Positions 1-10,905 of a stretch of DNA of 64,000 nucleotides are shown piece by piece. The notes under the pieces are model-generated. The model did not search any database, was not told the DNA's origin, and saw only the letters and a list, made by a program, of their open reading frames with translations. The stretch lies in NCBI GenBank assembly GCA_017562135.1, contig QEYB01001329.1, positions 62,001 through 126,000 on the forward strand. Direction: 5' to 3'. The translations under genes were made by a program, and so were the position numbers. Each line of letters begins with the position of its first letter. The first letter of the stretch is position 1. This DNA is from Dipylidium caninum (Eukaryota > Platyhelminthes > Cestoda > Cyclophyllidea > Dipylidiidae).

Positions 1-2378
1 ACAACTGGCGTAGCCGAACGTAAAAGTGTGGCATGTGAAAGTGTCAAGTGAAGGGACCACTTACTTGTAAGCAGATGTAAGCAAAGAAGAGAAGTGTTAC
101 CTCTCCCACCTTCAGTCGTGCAATTGAGGTCTTTACCTCTTGTTTCGCCTATTTACATTGTCTTAAGTAGGTCAGCATCGGCGTCGGCATTGGTCATACA
201 CCTCGGCTTCCGATCCGACTTTCACCAGTCTTCTGTGATTTACTCCCCGGCGTGCATCACGTCGGCGCGTGGTTCAGCTCACACTGACTGCCTTCTGCAC
301 TGACAGGCAAAAGCACACGTTTCGATTTCCAGTCCATGCGTATGGGCCAAACCACATCCACCTCGATAACGATGAGGTGGAGTTGATCTCTCTACGCATC
401 TGTAAGTAGATCTGGCAGGGCATCTCTCGTGAGGCAGACCCACTTTTAATTTGAGTTCGCAATAAGGCGAAAATGACACAATGTTAAGACATCGGTAATG
501 CAAATTGACGATGTACACTCGTTCCTGTTCATCGGAAACCTAGTCGTTATGGCTACTTACGCTGGATATGACTGCTATTTGATCAAACAATATGTCGTCT
601 CAAAATAAAAGCCACTTTGCCCATTCCCAAACAACCGTGTAATAAACTCCTCAATCGCTGTCGTCAGTGTGAGGTTAACAGTCAGTTGGGTTGTGCTGAA
701 AGGAGAAAAGGTGAAATAAGTTGGGCAATCGCGTGCTCTCTATGAAATCAGCAGTGTATCTTCCGAATCCTTCCCACATTTGCCGTCTACTGTTTCGCCC
801 TTTCACGAGTGATTGTTTCCGCTCGCTAGTCAAAAGACAATCACACGGTTTATTCGTTGTCACCCACGTCCTCTGCGCGAAATACACGCTAATCACTCCA
901 CACCCTCGAGTCGACCGGCCCAAAGTCACGTCTTTCTCCTACACTCAGCGCCTGACCGAAACGCCACAAAGTCCATCGACAATCGCGTTATCTGCATGAA
1001 AGGCATCCTTTCCTTTCTCCAGTTCACACTTGCCTGTTAATCTGGGTAAACGCCGCTCATCGCATAAGGGTGACCACTGGAGGTGAGTGGAAAGTTGCGG
1101 ATTTGAGGTGCGAGCGAAGAAAAAGGAGCTTGTCTGATGTTACAGGTCACTCAATGTGGTCCGCACAATGTTTCTGTGGTTTGAGACACTCAAATCCATG
1201 TTCGTCCAGACAAACGGCAGAAGAGGGAAGTTTGCATAACCGTTGTACCACCCGCGTCCATTACCGGTATTAACACGTGCTCTCCCAAGAACGCCTTACT
1301 AACTTTTACTTCCGGTACGAGTCAAAGACTATTTTGCGTCACTCACCGCCCCTCTATATTCACCTGATGTCTATGCGCATCCCTCGAACGACAGAGACCC
1401 CTAGATCCGACCTCCTTCGCCGCGACTCCAATGGCAGAATGCGGCTTTCTCACCCGACCGCCTTCCTCCGCTCTCATTTCCTTTCTCCAATTCGTCTTAG
1501 TAGCTTATACATTTCCCCCAAGCCACTTTTCGTCTCCCACCAGTCTGTCAGACCACTCTTCCGACAATTTATTTCACCTGAACGTTTCTGTCCGCTAGTC
1601 AACCGGAACAATTAAACCTCGTTGAAATGAAATGCGGTGATAAATTAAGAATGCAAAGACAAGAGTCGATAACGTCGTTTTCTTGATTTCTCATCTTTCA
1701 CCCTCTAGCGCGCGCTGCTGGGGCAAAGCAGGAGAAAAAAGAAGTTTGGAAGAGACCAGCCATAATGCGTCCCTGATGCAACAGCAGAATCCTTCCGTGG
1801 ACTGTCGCATAATGACATGAGAATGATGATGGCGCGTAAAGAGAACTCCCCCACACCCCCTGAAAAAAACTACACAGTTCAACTGATCCTCCTGCAGAAG
1901 TGGCATTTGCTCCTTTCTCGCAGTCTCATCATTCTTTCCATCTCCCTCGCACCTCCCTGACACACCTACAGTCGACCATTCTCCTAACAGTCTCCATACC
2001 ACAATCAATCCTCTGTCTCACTACTCCATGATTTCGCTTTGTAACTTGACTGTGCATACCCTTCAGAAAAACTTTCTTGACGCTAGCCATAACGCATGAA
2101 ATGACATTACACCTTGTCAACTCATTTGTGCAGTGTTTAAAGTGATTAAAATAGGCAGAGATCGAAGGGGGCTGAGGAGATGAGAAAGAGGGAAAAGGGG
2201 GGAGGAAGCTGTTGTTTCAGTCTGCACTGCAATACTTTAACACGGACTCCGTCGGCGCTCCCCTCAGACAGACGGCGGTGTCGTTGACTGGGCTCCGAAT
2301 CCGCTTCCAGCGCATCCTCTCTTGCACACAGCTGACGAAAAAGTGACAAGTTGAAATCAACACTTGTAAAGAATTTAA
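1..2378. other. No gene supported
   Basis: Several short open frames exist on both strands but none shows splice context, codon bias or a diverged copy elsewhere in the window that would support it. The least weak is a minus-strand frame at 2,146-2,349 (67 aa) with a charged first half rich in Arg, Glu and Ser. I see no repeat unit here except short CT-rich runs. Confidence 0.4.
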
Positions 2379-2636
2379 CTGTTTGACTTAGGAATTATTG
2401 ATTGGTACTTTCAAAGGAGGGTTCCTACCGGCGATTTTGATAACCTGGTTATCACCCCCAACCAAATGAAAAGCAAAATGTTTGACATATCAGATGTGAA
2501 AATCAAAGAGGTTTCTCCTGAAGTTGTCACCACCCAGGAATCTACTGTACAAGCGGGAGAAGACTGTCGAACAACGGATGGCTCACATATCCTAACAAAG
2601 GCCTCTTTGAGCATATTCCATCTGGCCACGTACTAA
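2379..2636 (+). CDS. Coding-like exon, unidentified
   Basis: An 85-codon open frame runs from CTG 2,379 to TAA 2,634-2,636. It has no Met until about codon 30, so it reads better as an internal or terminal exon than as a complete gene. A pyrimidine-containing acceptor-like TTTGACTTAG ends at 2,391, which would start the exon with the codons for Ile-Ile-Asp-Trp-Tyr-Phe. The composition is well mixed and acidic (DISDVKIKEVSPEVV), unlike the low-complexity peptides of most frames here. The coding-like tract that follows at 3.0-3.8 kb has the same orientation and may be the same decayed gene. I do not recognise the family. Confidence 0.4.
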   Translation: MFDLGIIDWYFQRRVPTGDFDNLVITPNQMKSKMFDISDVKIKEVSPEVVTTQESTVQAGEDCRTTDGSHILTKASLSIFHLATY

Positions 2637-2684
2637 TTTCACGTCCGAAGGGTCTGTTCAGGCGGGCGAAAGAAATAAGTGTAT

Positions 2685-2775
2685 AGCAACCCAAATCCTG
2701 GAAGTGAAGAACTATTGAGGTAGCAGAATATGAAAAGAATCATAAAATAGCAGAATAACACGATGAAATGTGCGC
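2685..2775 (+). repeat. Diverged match to 49.42-49.53 kb
   Basis: The sequence beginning CAACCCAAATCCTGGAAGTG is matched, with an internal deletion, at 49,427 onward (CAACCCACATCCTCGAAGTG), where it lies inside an open frame of 106 aa. Here the corresponding reading is interrupted by stops. The pair suggests an old dispersed element or gene fragment with copies at both ends of the window. Confidence 0.4.
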
Positions 2776-3024
2776 CCACCGAGTCGGCATGCCTCAAGGA
2801 GGAAGGAAATAACATCACGAGGATATAAACTGGTGTTTTAACAGCAGAACACAAGCACTTGCAAAGCCAGTGCAACAACGACATGGCAGCCAGGAAAGTG
2901 TGGGAAGAGTCAGGATTGGGGATTTGCGCGGGGGCCAGTTGCTCCACGAAAAGAACCTGAGCGAATCACGTTATTAAGAAAGGCCCGTCACTACTGGGGA
3001 TGCAGTTCACCCAAGCATAGACGC

Positions 3025-3760
3025 ATGGAAACACGTGTTAGGCTAGTTCGGCAAGAGGAATATACCTTCATTGAAGAAATGCTGCAGGAAAAAGCGAAGC
3101 AATTGTTAGAGGAAGTAGAAGATTCAAAATTAGAACAAGATGCCCAAGCGGATGCAAAAAAGCTAAGTACATGCCTTGAGCATGAGGGTGAGAAAGAGAC
3201 AGAACGAGGTGATACAGCATGGAATGAATAACTTGCAATCGGCAAAAAACTAACAACATATTTAATGCAAGGACAAATATTCGTACCCGCATGAAAGTCC
3301 GACATTAAAGTCATCAGAGGAGGAAGAGAAATAACATTTGTTGGAATGGGTGAGAAGAGTCGCCCACGACAAAACGTTGACACCTGAAGCGGAAGACAAA
3401 GAACTTGATAAAATTGTTCCTTCTCTAGTCGAGAGACGAAAAAACAAGAAAAGTAACCGTTGGTTCACAGTTGAACAATTAATTGAATGATTACCTTCTC
3501 ATCAGTATGATCAACGTCCAATGTACTACATTTTATGCGTATATTATTCTTCCTGAAGTGATATAGACACTCAAAACGGAGACCAGGATTTATTTGAATT
3601 GAAAAAAAAGCCAAATACTACCATTTCAGACTGCAGGAAACGCATCAGCATCTCGGAATTTACTTATATAACTGAAATGAAGACCGTGTGCTCACTATCC
3701 GACACATTGGCATTATTTAATACTTCAGTGCCCTCCGCGATATCTGTGTTAACCGACTAG
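3025..3760 (+). pseudogene. Decayed coiled-coil-like gene, unidentified
   Basis: The frame from ATG 3,025 gives 68 residues rich in Glu, Lys, Leu and Ala (for example EEMLQEKAKQLLEEVEDSK), a clear coiled-coil composition, and ends at TAA 3,229-3,231. The same frame stays coding-like for about 20 more codons. After about 3,280 the signal moves to another frame, giving a charged stretch (LEWVRRVAHDKTLTPEAEDK) that stops at TGA 3,488-3,490. A further open stretch in that frame ends at TAG 3,758-3,760. In-frame stops plus at least one frame change indicate a pseudogene or a gene whose introns I cannot place. No family is recognised. Confidence 0.42.
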
Positions 3761-4379
3761 GTTAACAGCAACTAAGGCTAATTAGGTCTAATTTGAGATG
3801 AGTTTACAGGCGAGAGGAAAATGTAAACTCGTACAAATACATGCCCTTTGCGCCCACTAATTCGACGAATCGCCTGCAGAAGCAGTGAGGATAATCACCA
3901 AATAAGCATTCTTGACAAATATTAGGCAGCAATGGTTGGCAATCAAAAACTTACGAAAATTGAATGCGCACTCCGACGACGAGAACAACGAAGGTATCTT
4001 CGACCGATCACTGAAATGCTCACCGGCGCAGAACAAAGTCAGAGCTGCCCCACTAAAACAAAATAAAATTTCGTGTTTTGTTCCACCGCCTCAATGTCCT
4101 CTTTTGTAACCATTTCTGGAACTGTCTTTCTATATTTTCTGCAAAAATAAGCAAACGTTCGGTGCAAATTTTACCGTCGACATGAGCCCAATAAGCTGCT
4201 AAGCTTCGAATTACTTATTGTTTTTATACCCATCGAAAGGTGCTTAATTTTATTTCCCCAAACTTTTAGACCTGTTGAAGTGTTAAAATATGGCATATTG
4301 TGTCTTGCACGTGAAAGCACAATAGTGAACGTACACATAGGAGCAAAATCAAGGCGAAAGGTTCAATGCAGGAAGGCGA
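3761..4379. other. No gene supported
   Basis: AT-richer sequence with one 65-codon plus-strand frame (3,912-4,109) that has no supporting signal. I see nothing else here. Confidence 0.4.
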
Positions 4380-4860
4380 ATATGAGAATGTGGAAGAGCA
4401 AAAGTGGAGGGGGTGGTCGAAAGTGGTTCTGAAAGACACTTTATCACGAACGATAGGAGATGGCCAACAGAAGTGTGAGAAACCTTGATAGGAGAGGCGG
4501 GAGAGAAGGCTGATTTATTTTTAGTGCGATACCTTTAGCAATTTATCTTGACGAAATGGTCACCTGAGAGGTGGAATGGTGTACTGCGCCCATATGTGAA
4601 TTACGATCAGCAATGGGCAGGTTGCCTCTTTGTAAGCTAAATTGAACAGCGTTGAGGAGAAATAGAAACATGGCGTTGACGGAGTGAGACAGTCTTCAGA
4701 ACCGTGGAACATACCTCATGCAAATTGATAACCATTTCAGCAACGTCGCGCGAGATGGTGAGCAAGGTGGTAATGGCATAATTGCAATAAATAATGACGT
4801 GAGGAAAAATGTGACAAACTTACAGGCTCGGTAAGAATTAAAAATAAAAATTTGACAACA
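4380..4860 (+). repeat. F2 dispersed repeat, degraded copy
   Basis: This matches parts of the copies at 14.4-15.2 kb and 59.1-59.9 kb. Shared blocks include GACGAAATGGTCACCTGAGA near 4,550 (compare the GAAATGGTCAAATGAGA block at 59.54 kb) and the CATTTCAGCAACGTCG block near 4,735 (compare CATCTCAGCAACATCG at 59.69 kb). Similarity is patchy, so the copy is old. No coding capacity is evident. Confidence 0.5.
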
Positions 4861-5816
4861 GAGAATAATAATGTCGTGCTCATTTCATGGAAGGAGAAGT
4901 GGAGGCAGTAGGCAATGGAGATAAAGTGTGGCGATTGTTTAAGTGGATTGGAGGTTGGTATAGTTTGTGTAGTTGTTTATATTTGTGTACTGTCGTTGCT
5001 GTGGTTGCGTCCGCAGTCTCCGGAGTGAGCGGGTTAGTTTACAATTGTTTGGTTGCTTATGATGGTTCCCCAGTATTTATCATAAATGCTTTTTGATGAT
5101 AAATCATTGCAAACTCTGCCGATGGAATGTAATGATGCGTGGGGCTGTAGTGTTGAGTTGGTTGGAAGGTAGGAAAAGGCGGTTTATTGGGTGGACTTGT
5201 ACCTCTTGTCACCTAAGCCCATTGCTCAGACATCTGTCACTTTCACTGCGGGCAAACAAGGGCCAATTAGGCCTTTTCATGCTTGTAAAGAACTCTAGGC
5301 CTATTTTGCTAATTCATTCGTAAGATTTTTTTGCACCGTGGAAAACGGGGCGGGATTGCTACTTGTTACACATATGACATCTTTTTTGGGCAGTTAGAAC
5401 CCGTGTGACGAATTGCAAAAGTATTGTGTAAGTAATAGGGAGGCTTAAGATCAGAATATTTCCCTCTGTAAGAATAAGTCATTGTACAGTTTAGACAGTC
5501 TCGGAAGACCACCGAGCGCACCTTGCGATGGAATGTAGGCGACTCTGAAATGGATTCGTACTAGTTGCATTGTTGCATAAACGCTGTCTTTCAGTTGACG
5601 TTGACTTACGAAACGGCCAAAAAGATGGCTCGGGAGGTAGTGTTCTGTCGCTTAGAGTTTAGTTCGATTAATGCTCACTTGGACCGCCGTAAATGTGTGA
5701 TATATGTGCACGGTCACCTTTGAAGTATTAATTTTCTCAAGAAAAACTGCACACATGATGAATATAACGTTGTTTGCCACCACTCTTTAAATTTGTGCCA
5801 TTCTCCCAGACTGTCA
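4861..5816. other. No gene supported
   Basis: A plus-strand frame at 4,887-5,096 (69 aa) has a hydrophobic centre rich in Val, Ala, Cys and Leu that could span a membrane. It has no homologous copy or splice support, so I do not call it. The rest shows nothing recognisable. Confidence 0.35.
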
Positions 5817-6051
5817 AACCACCGGTTGTATTATTATGCATGAGGCACTTGGAAATGTCATGTCTGACGGCGTGGCTCTGAGGCAAATGGTTTCCCGCTG
5901 TGATAAAATAGAAGGCTACTAATGCGTTGATGTTATTGTTATTTGTGTTTACCTTTTGTAGGTCTTAAAGAAAAGATACTGTTGATCCACGTAACACTAA
6001 TTGATCAACGCGGAGGCAGTGTTGAAGTACTGATGACGAAGTTATCTCTAC

Positions 6052-6320
6052 ATGGCAACAGGGAGACCGATAAGGGACCGTCAACAGGAGGAGAGCAGTC
6101 GAAAAGTGGCACACGAGGAGAGTAAAGAAAGCCCCATGTGGGAGGATTACCAGATTGAAATTGAAAGGACGCATTGAAGCCCGATGAAAGTGCGTCTCAG
6201 ACGAATGATAGAATTGGTGACACTACTACTACTACTACTAAAGCCACAGGCACCCGCCAGAAGAGGAAGAACAACCAGAAGAAGTGGAAGAGCTTTTTTG
6301 TTAACATATCAAGAAACTGA
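6052..6320 (+). pseudogene. F4 frame, frameshifted copy
   Basis: This is the inverted counterpart of the intact 89-aa frame at 8,842-9,111. It begins at ATG 6,052 and would stop at TGA 6,318-6,320. Near 6,164 it has three A where the other copy has four, so the frame shifts after the acidic EESKESPMWEDYQIE block. A good acceptor, CCTTTTGTAG, ends at 5,961, which places the ATG in a 3' exon. The single homopolymer difference could also be a consensus error. Confidence 0.5.
6222..6240 (+). repeat. (ACT)n microsatellite, poly-Thr codons
   Basis: Six ACT units sit inside the F4 frame and encode a Thr run. The mirror copy at 8,922-8,940 has the same length, consistent with the recent origin of the small inverted repeat. 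Confidence 0.9.
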
Positions 6321-6639
6321 TCTATGAACATGGACCGTTATTTACTTTGTAGCTCTATTATTTCCATTAGCTCGAATAAAGGAGTTGTTCTATTGGAGGA
6401 CGATGGACACCTATTATACCTGTCTCTTCCTCCGGAAGCAACGAAGTGCCCTCTTTAGTCTTCTCTTCCGCTGCAAAATAAAAAAAATTCATCGCTCTTC
6501 AATGTACAAGAATTTAATACAAACTTCCATCAATGCTTCAAAGGAATGTATGTCAACGACTTATAAGTGGGCCTGTAGATGGTTTTACCGGCTCGGCAAA
6601 CCGGCATCACAAAGCAGATGTTAGCATTTTTACTAATGG

Positions 6640-8580
6640 GCAACTTCTCCAACTGAAGTGCTCGTCGCCTAGGATATCTCACAGTGAACTGAGGGGGAAG
6701 TTTTTGGAAGATTGAATTTTTTTCGATACGTTGTGTGTATGAGGCGGTCCAATCGACTGGATATAAGAGAAAAGGATAGAGGGCTTAAGACGTCAAATGA
6801 AAAAGAGGAATGAGGCAAGCTGGCGACAGATGACCGGGGAACGTTAAAGTACCAGCTCATAGCAGTCGCATTTTAAGCCAAGCAGCGAGACCATCATGGG
6901 CCAAAGACAAGGTCATTCGAAGCATATACCAATTGGCGAAGTAAGAAGAAAAACCGCCTCGCTTTGCACTTGAAACTGAGTCAAATTGCCTTAAGTTAGA
7001 AAGCCCCCCTCGTTCACAATTTCAATTTCTATCCGACTACAAATCCGACATTGCGGTCTCGTCTAAACAACCAATACATAGCTCGATTTAATCCACTTTC
7101 ACCTTTGCATACATTTTGGGACTCACCACTGCGCAATTTCGAGCATTTGACCCGAAATCAACCAAATTTACTCACATTCATCTTCCTATGTCTCATTTTC
7201 TCCAACTCAAGCCCAAATTCGACAATGCGATTCCGCTTAAACTTTTACTACGTAGCTCGATCAGACGTTGCTTCCGCCTATTTCGGCGTACAGGGAGTCA
7301 CCTTACGAACTTGATGTTTGCTTTTCTCTGTTTGTTTGCGAACAGAATGAAGAGCGGTAAGAACCGCTTCATCGCATTCGTCGTCCATAGAATGTGACGC
7401 TATTTTTGAAAACTCCAGAGACCAAGGAATTCTAAGAAAAATGGCGTAAGTGGACGATTTGACTCCTCTCGGTAAGTTGCCTCTATTACTGGTCTTTTGT
7501 TCGGCCTTATTCTCTTTTTCATGGTTATTACAGTGAAAAGTCATCTATCCAGGCCGACGGGCTTGTCTTCAGCGCCGGGTTCAGCACCCGTTGAATGTGG
7601 CTTGAGAGGCTTGGCAGAAGCACAATATCCGTGCTATTGAGCATCATGTCTACAATCATGGAGTGTAAACTATGTTCTCGTGACGACGGGAAAAGCGGTT
7701 AGTCTTTATGTTCGCTAATTTTTTTGAGAAGTCTACTAACAGGCGTTAAGCTCGCCATCCTCTTCCATTCCTCTGGGCCATTTAATTGCCTCTTTTTTAT
7801 GTGTGCAGACTCAGATACTTACCTCCTTATGAGTGAAGGCGATTACGCGGACTGTGAGACCAGCCGAGTTGCCTTCTGGTCGACTCAATCTCAGTCAGCG
7901 CAGCGTCCGCCCACTCGCAAGAGTACTTACTCGCCACTGTCAGAAGTGGTAAAAAGTCAACAGTGCTTCTTGTAAGCGGCCGAGAGAGAAAGAGAGAGGC
8001 CCTCTTTTGAACAAAGGCAGGGTTTAGAAGTCTTGCTACAGCTGATGTTGACAATATGAGTCACCAAAGGCGCCGCCCGAAATACAAACCCCGCCTTACC
8101 TACCGTGGGTGAAGTAAATGAGGAAGAAGAAGTAGTGAAGAAAGATGTCGAATTGAGGTCGGAAGCGGAAGTGTCAGCACAACTGGGAAATGAGAGCTAA
8201 ATGGCCGAAAAAATTGGGATGAGAAGTGAGACCGAGTCAGTCAATGGCAATGGCGAGGGTCGAGAACGAGTGGAGGCCTTAGGCGGAGACGGACGGGGAC
8301 GGAGAACAAGGCTGAAGAGGCGGAAGGAGGACAAAGTGGTAAAGAATCATTATTAGAGATAGAAATGTGAAATTGAAACTGAATCCACGAAACCGAGGAA
8401 ACAGAAACAGGAGACGAATTACAATTGGGGAAATGGCAATGGCAAAAGGATTCTGAAGAAGAGGACTCCGAGTCCGTAGAAGAAGCACTCGAGCAAATCT
8501 GTGAGCGTTCACTTCATCTTCAGGTCATCGTAATCCTCCCCAGTAGTGTTGTGCAATGGATTACTAGTGATCATTGACTG
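6640..8580 (+). pseudogene. F1 family, copy a (multi-exon, degraded)
   Basis: This is the longest F1 copy. Splice signals are visible: CTCTCG|GTAAGTTG to GGTTATTACAG gives a 62-bp intron at 7,472-7,533, and GCG|GTTAGT to TGTGTGCAG gives a 111-bp intron at 7,698-7,808. After the first intron the peptide KSH-x4-TGLSSAPG matches KSH-x3-STGLSPAPG of the copy at 18.98 kb and a weaker form at 22.06 kb. An acidic block at 8,108-8,200 (GEVNEEEEVVKK) matches GEVNEEDEIVKK at 22.44 kb. The 6.9 kb block EAYTNWRSKKK matches 25.36 kb (AAYTTRRSMKK). Upstream exons contain stops, so this copy is probably not functional. No known family is recognised. Confidence 0.55.
8383..8577 (+). CDS. F1 C-terminal exon, copy a
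   Basis: A 64-residue open stretch ends at TGA 8,575-8,577. It has an acidic run (KDSEEEDSESVEEALEQI) followed by a short hydrophobic segment and ends in VVQWITSDH. The reverse-strand copy at 20,017-20,160 ends in VDSEEEDSES...VQWFTSHL, so the C terminus is conserved in frame between two diverged copies, which supports real coding ancestry. A third copy at 19.76-19.9 kb is frameshifted. The frame stops about at the junction with the F4 copy on the opposite strand, a tail-to-tail arrangement. Function unknown. Confidence 0.5.
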   Translation: MHETEETETGDELQLGKWQWQKDSEEEDSESVEEALEQICERSLHLQVIVILPSSVVQWITSDH

Positions 8581-8841
8581 ATAATGTCTCCTCTGCATAG
8601 ACGCCAGCCCAACGAGCCGGAGAAACTATCCACGGGCTCATCCGTAAGCCATTGATTACATTCTTTTGAAGCATTGGTGGACGTTGGTGCCAAATTCTTG
8701 GGCATTGAAGCGCCATAACTTTTTCCCATTTTGCAGTGGAACAGAAGAATCACGAGTCTATTTTGTTGCTTCCAGTGGGAGAGGCAGGTGAAATAGGCGG
8801 ATAATAGGGCTACCAAATAAATAACGGTTCATGTTCATAGA

Positions 8842-9111
8842 TCAGTTTCTTGATATGTTAACAAAAAAGCTCTTCCACTTCTTCTGGTTGTTCTTCCTCT
8901 TCTGGCGGGTGCCTGTGGCTTTAGTAGTAGTAGTAGTAGTGTCACCAATTCTATCATTCGTCTGAGACGCACTTTCATCGGGCTTCAATGCGTCCTTTTC
9001 AATTTCAATCTGGTAATCCTCCCACATGGGGCTTTCTTTACTCTCCTCGTGTGCCACTTTTCGACTGCTCTCCTCCTGTTGACGGTCCCTTATCGGTCTC
9101 CCTGTTGCCAT
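8842..9111 (-). CDS. F4 protein, intact 89-aa frame
   Basis: ATG at 9,111 to TGA at 8,842. The product is strongly hydrophilic: an N-terminal basic segment, an acidic and polar middle (ESSRKVAHEESKESP and IEIEKDALKPDES), a Thr run encoded by ACT repeats, and a basic C terminus (TRQKRKNNQKKWKS) that could be a nuclear-localisation-like patch. An acceptor (TACCTTTGTAG) lies about 90 bp upstream in the transcript sense, so the ATG would be in a second exon. A diverged copy on the same strand at about 23.1-23.2 kb keeps the EES...EDD.KIE spacing (YEESEDSRKLEDDKIE), which supports coding ancestry. Function unknown. Confidence 0.45.
   Translation of the reverse strand: MATGRPIRDRQQEESSRKVAHEESKESPMWEDYQIEIEKDALKPDESASQTNDRIGDTTTTTTKATGTRQKRKNNQKKWKSFFVNISRN
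8922..8940 (-). repeat. (TAG)n microsatellite
   Basis: Mirror of the ACT run at 6,222-6,240, within the F4 frame on the minus strand. Confidence 0.9.
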
Positions 9112-9345
9112 GTAGAGATAACTTCGTCATCAGTACTTCAACACTGCCTCCGCGTTGATCAATTAGTGTTACGTGGATCAACAGTATCTTTTCTTTAAGA
9201 CCTACAAAGGTAAACACAAATAACAATAACATCAACGCATTAGTAGCCTTCTATTTTATCACAGCGGGAAACCATTTGCCTCAGAGCCATGCCGTCAGAC
9301 ATGACATTTCCAAGTGCCTCGTACAATTATACGAACAGTGGTGCA

Positions 9346-10139
9346 ATGGTTTCGGCCTACGCCTAAGGAGCCTATGTGCACGATACATGCACTGAAAAGT
9401 GTAAAAAACGATGAATGCAACCTCAGCATGAACCAGAGATGATCAAGTGAGGGAAATCATGAAAAAATTTCGTTGTAACTCAATCACTGACGGAAAACCA
9501 AACGAAGTGTGCGAAAATATGTCCTGGTGTCAAGAAGACTAGCCGGCGCCTAATATTTATTAACTTCAATAATAAAAGTGAGCAAACGCCTAACCCAAAA
9601 TAGTAAACGCAACATTGTTGTAGTGGGGAACAAGTTGAGGAACTAGTTTCTCCGTCAGCCTGGTGATTAGTGGTTGCCGGGGTGGACACATAAAAAAGCC
9701 ATGGTTCATCGATGTATTACCATTTGATGCGTTACTGAGTGCGTCCAACCTGCTGTTGATGAAGATGGAGTACTCCACTTTCTTTATTCATCGACGATGA
9801 AAGAATGGCTGTAAGATTGTGGAGAAGGGGACTGTGGGCATAGGCGAGTAGAAGGTGTCCCCTTTTCAGGCGAAAGGTGGGCGAAGCAGATGGTCACAGT
9901 TTTTTTGGTATGTGACATGTGAAAAAGAACTTGGAAAACCTAGCGACATTTGCCATGAGGGTGGGGGCGAGATACAGTCAGAAGTTGGGGGAGGAAAGGG
10001 AGTAACTTGCTCATGGTCGTTGTATGCTCTAATGCTTGACTGCAGGCTTACGGTGAAACGGTGCTGACTCCCATCTTTCCTCTCCTCTTTCTCTTTTACT
10101 TCGACCCCTCTCCGCACTACTTTGTCCTCCTCATTTACT
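9346..10139. other. No gene supported
   Basis: Short frames on both strands only (for example 9,480-9,689 minus, 69 aa). No splice-supported or repeated coding signal is visible. Confidence 0.35.
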
Positions 10140-10905
10140 TCAAGGATAGTGGGTAAGGCGTCGAAAGTGGCCTTGGATATAGCACCATGCCGTTACGACC
10201 CCCATTGCCAACAATAGGTGTAGGGAGGCTTTCAACCCTGCCTTCCTTAAAAATGAGACGTTTCTCTTCCTCCCTCGCCCCCTATCAAGATTACTGACCA
10301 CGGCGCTGGAGATGAACCCGTCGGCCTGGACGACTGACTCTTCACTGCAATAGCCACGAGACAGAAGAATGAGATAAGGCCGAGCAAAAGATCGGCAATC
10401 GAGGCAAATTACCGCGAACAGTGCAATCGTCCACGTGCCGTCCACTTTCGTAGACTCCGCTTGACTCCGAAGTGCCTGAGAATGTTGTCACATTCACCCG
10501 AAGGCCAATGCGGCGAAGCAATTGTTACCGCCCTTCATTCGATTCGCAAGCAAGCAAGCTAAGGAGAGCAAACGTCAAGTTCGTAAAGTGACTTTCTGCA
10601 CGAGGAAAGGTGTCAACAAATTCAACTTCAATCGATACCGCAGCTTACAATCGATTATGGCCGCGTCAGTAATTCTTCATGCCATAGTTGGCAGCACTTC
10701 GCGAGTGGGCGCGTTCAGGCAGTTGTCAAGAGTAAAGTAGAGCGCCATGCACCCAAGTGTGTCGGCATTTGTGGCTGAATTCAACCTATGTGATGAGGCC
10801 GCCACTTGGCAAGCTCAGTAGTCGAACCAGTTTCCCGAACTGCCGACCCGTTCATTGATGCGCCTTCACCTTCGGCTTCGCTTTCGCCTTCTGCCTCGGC
10901 GGTAA
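10140..10905 (-). pseudogene. F1 family, copy b
   Basis: On the minus strand this copy has the same intron as the copies at 7.5 and 18.9 kb. Donor CGCG|GTAATTTGCC and acceptor GTGGCTATTGCAG delimit 68 bp at 10,345-10,412. The block at 10,520-10,830 aligns with the reverse complement of 18,430-18,780 (shared GCTTACAATCGATTATGGCC and GCTGAATTCAACCTATGTGA), with an indel of about 60 bp. Minus-strand frames are broken. A plus-strand frame of 101 aa on the complementary reading and a Ser/Ala-rich plus-strand frame at 10,806-11,099 are probably chance. Confidence 0.5.

Larger units (their letters stand above)
5842..6331 (+). repeat. Small inverted repeat, left arm (F4 copy 1)
   Basis: About 490 bp are nearly identical to the reverse complement of 8,831-9,320. 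I see only a G/A substitution and two one-base homopolymer differences. Weaker similarity continues outward to about 5,817 and inward to about 6,620. The loop between the arms is an F1 copy of about 2 kb. Near-identity over 490 bp with an abrupt fall on the inner side points to recent duplication or gene conversion. Confidence 0.85.
8571..9345 (-). repeat. Small inverted repeat, right arm (F4 copy 2)
   Basis: The reverse complement of 8,831-9,320 nearly equals 5,842-6,331. Diverged similarity continues to 8,571. The 3' portion (8,571-8,816) also resembles 19.60-19.75 kb, including the block around CTGCAAAAT and CTTCAATG. Its 3' end abuts the 3' end of F1 copy a. Confidence 0.8.
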
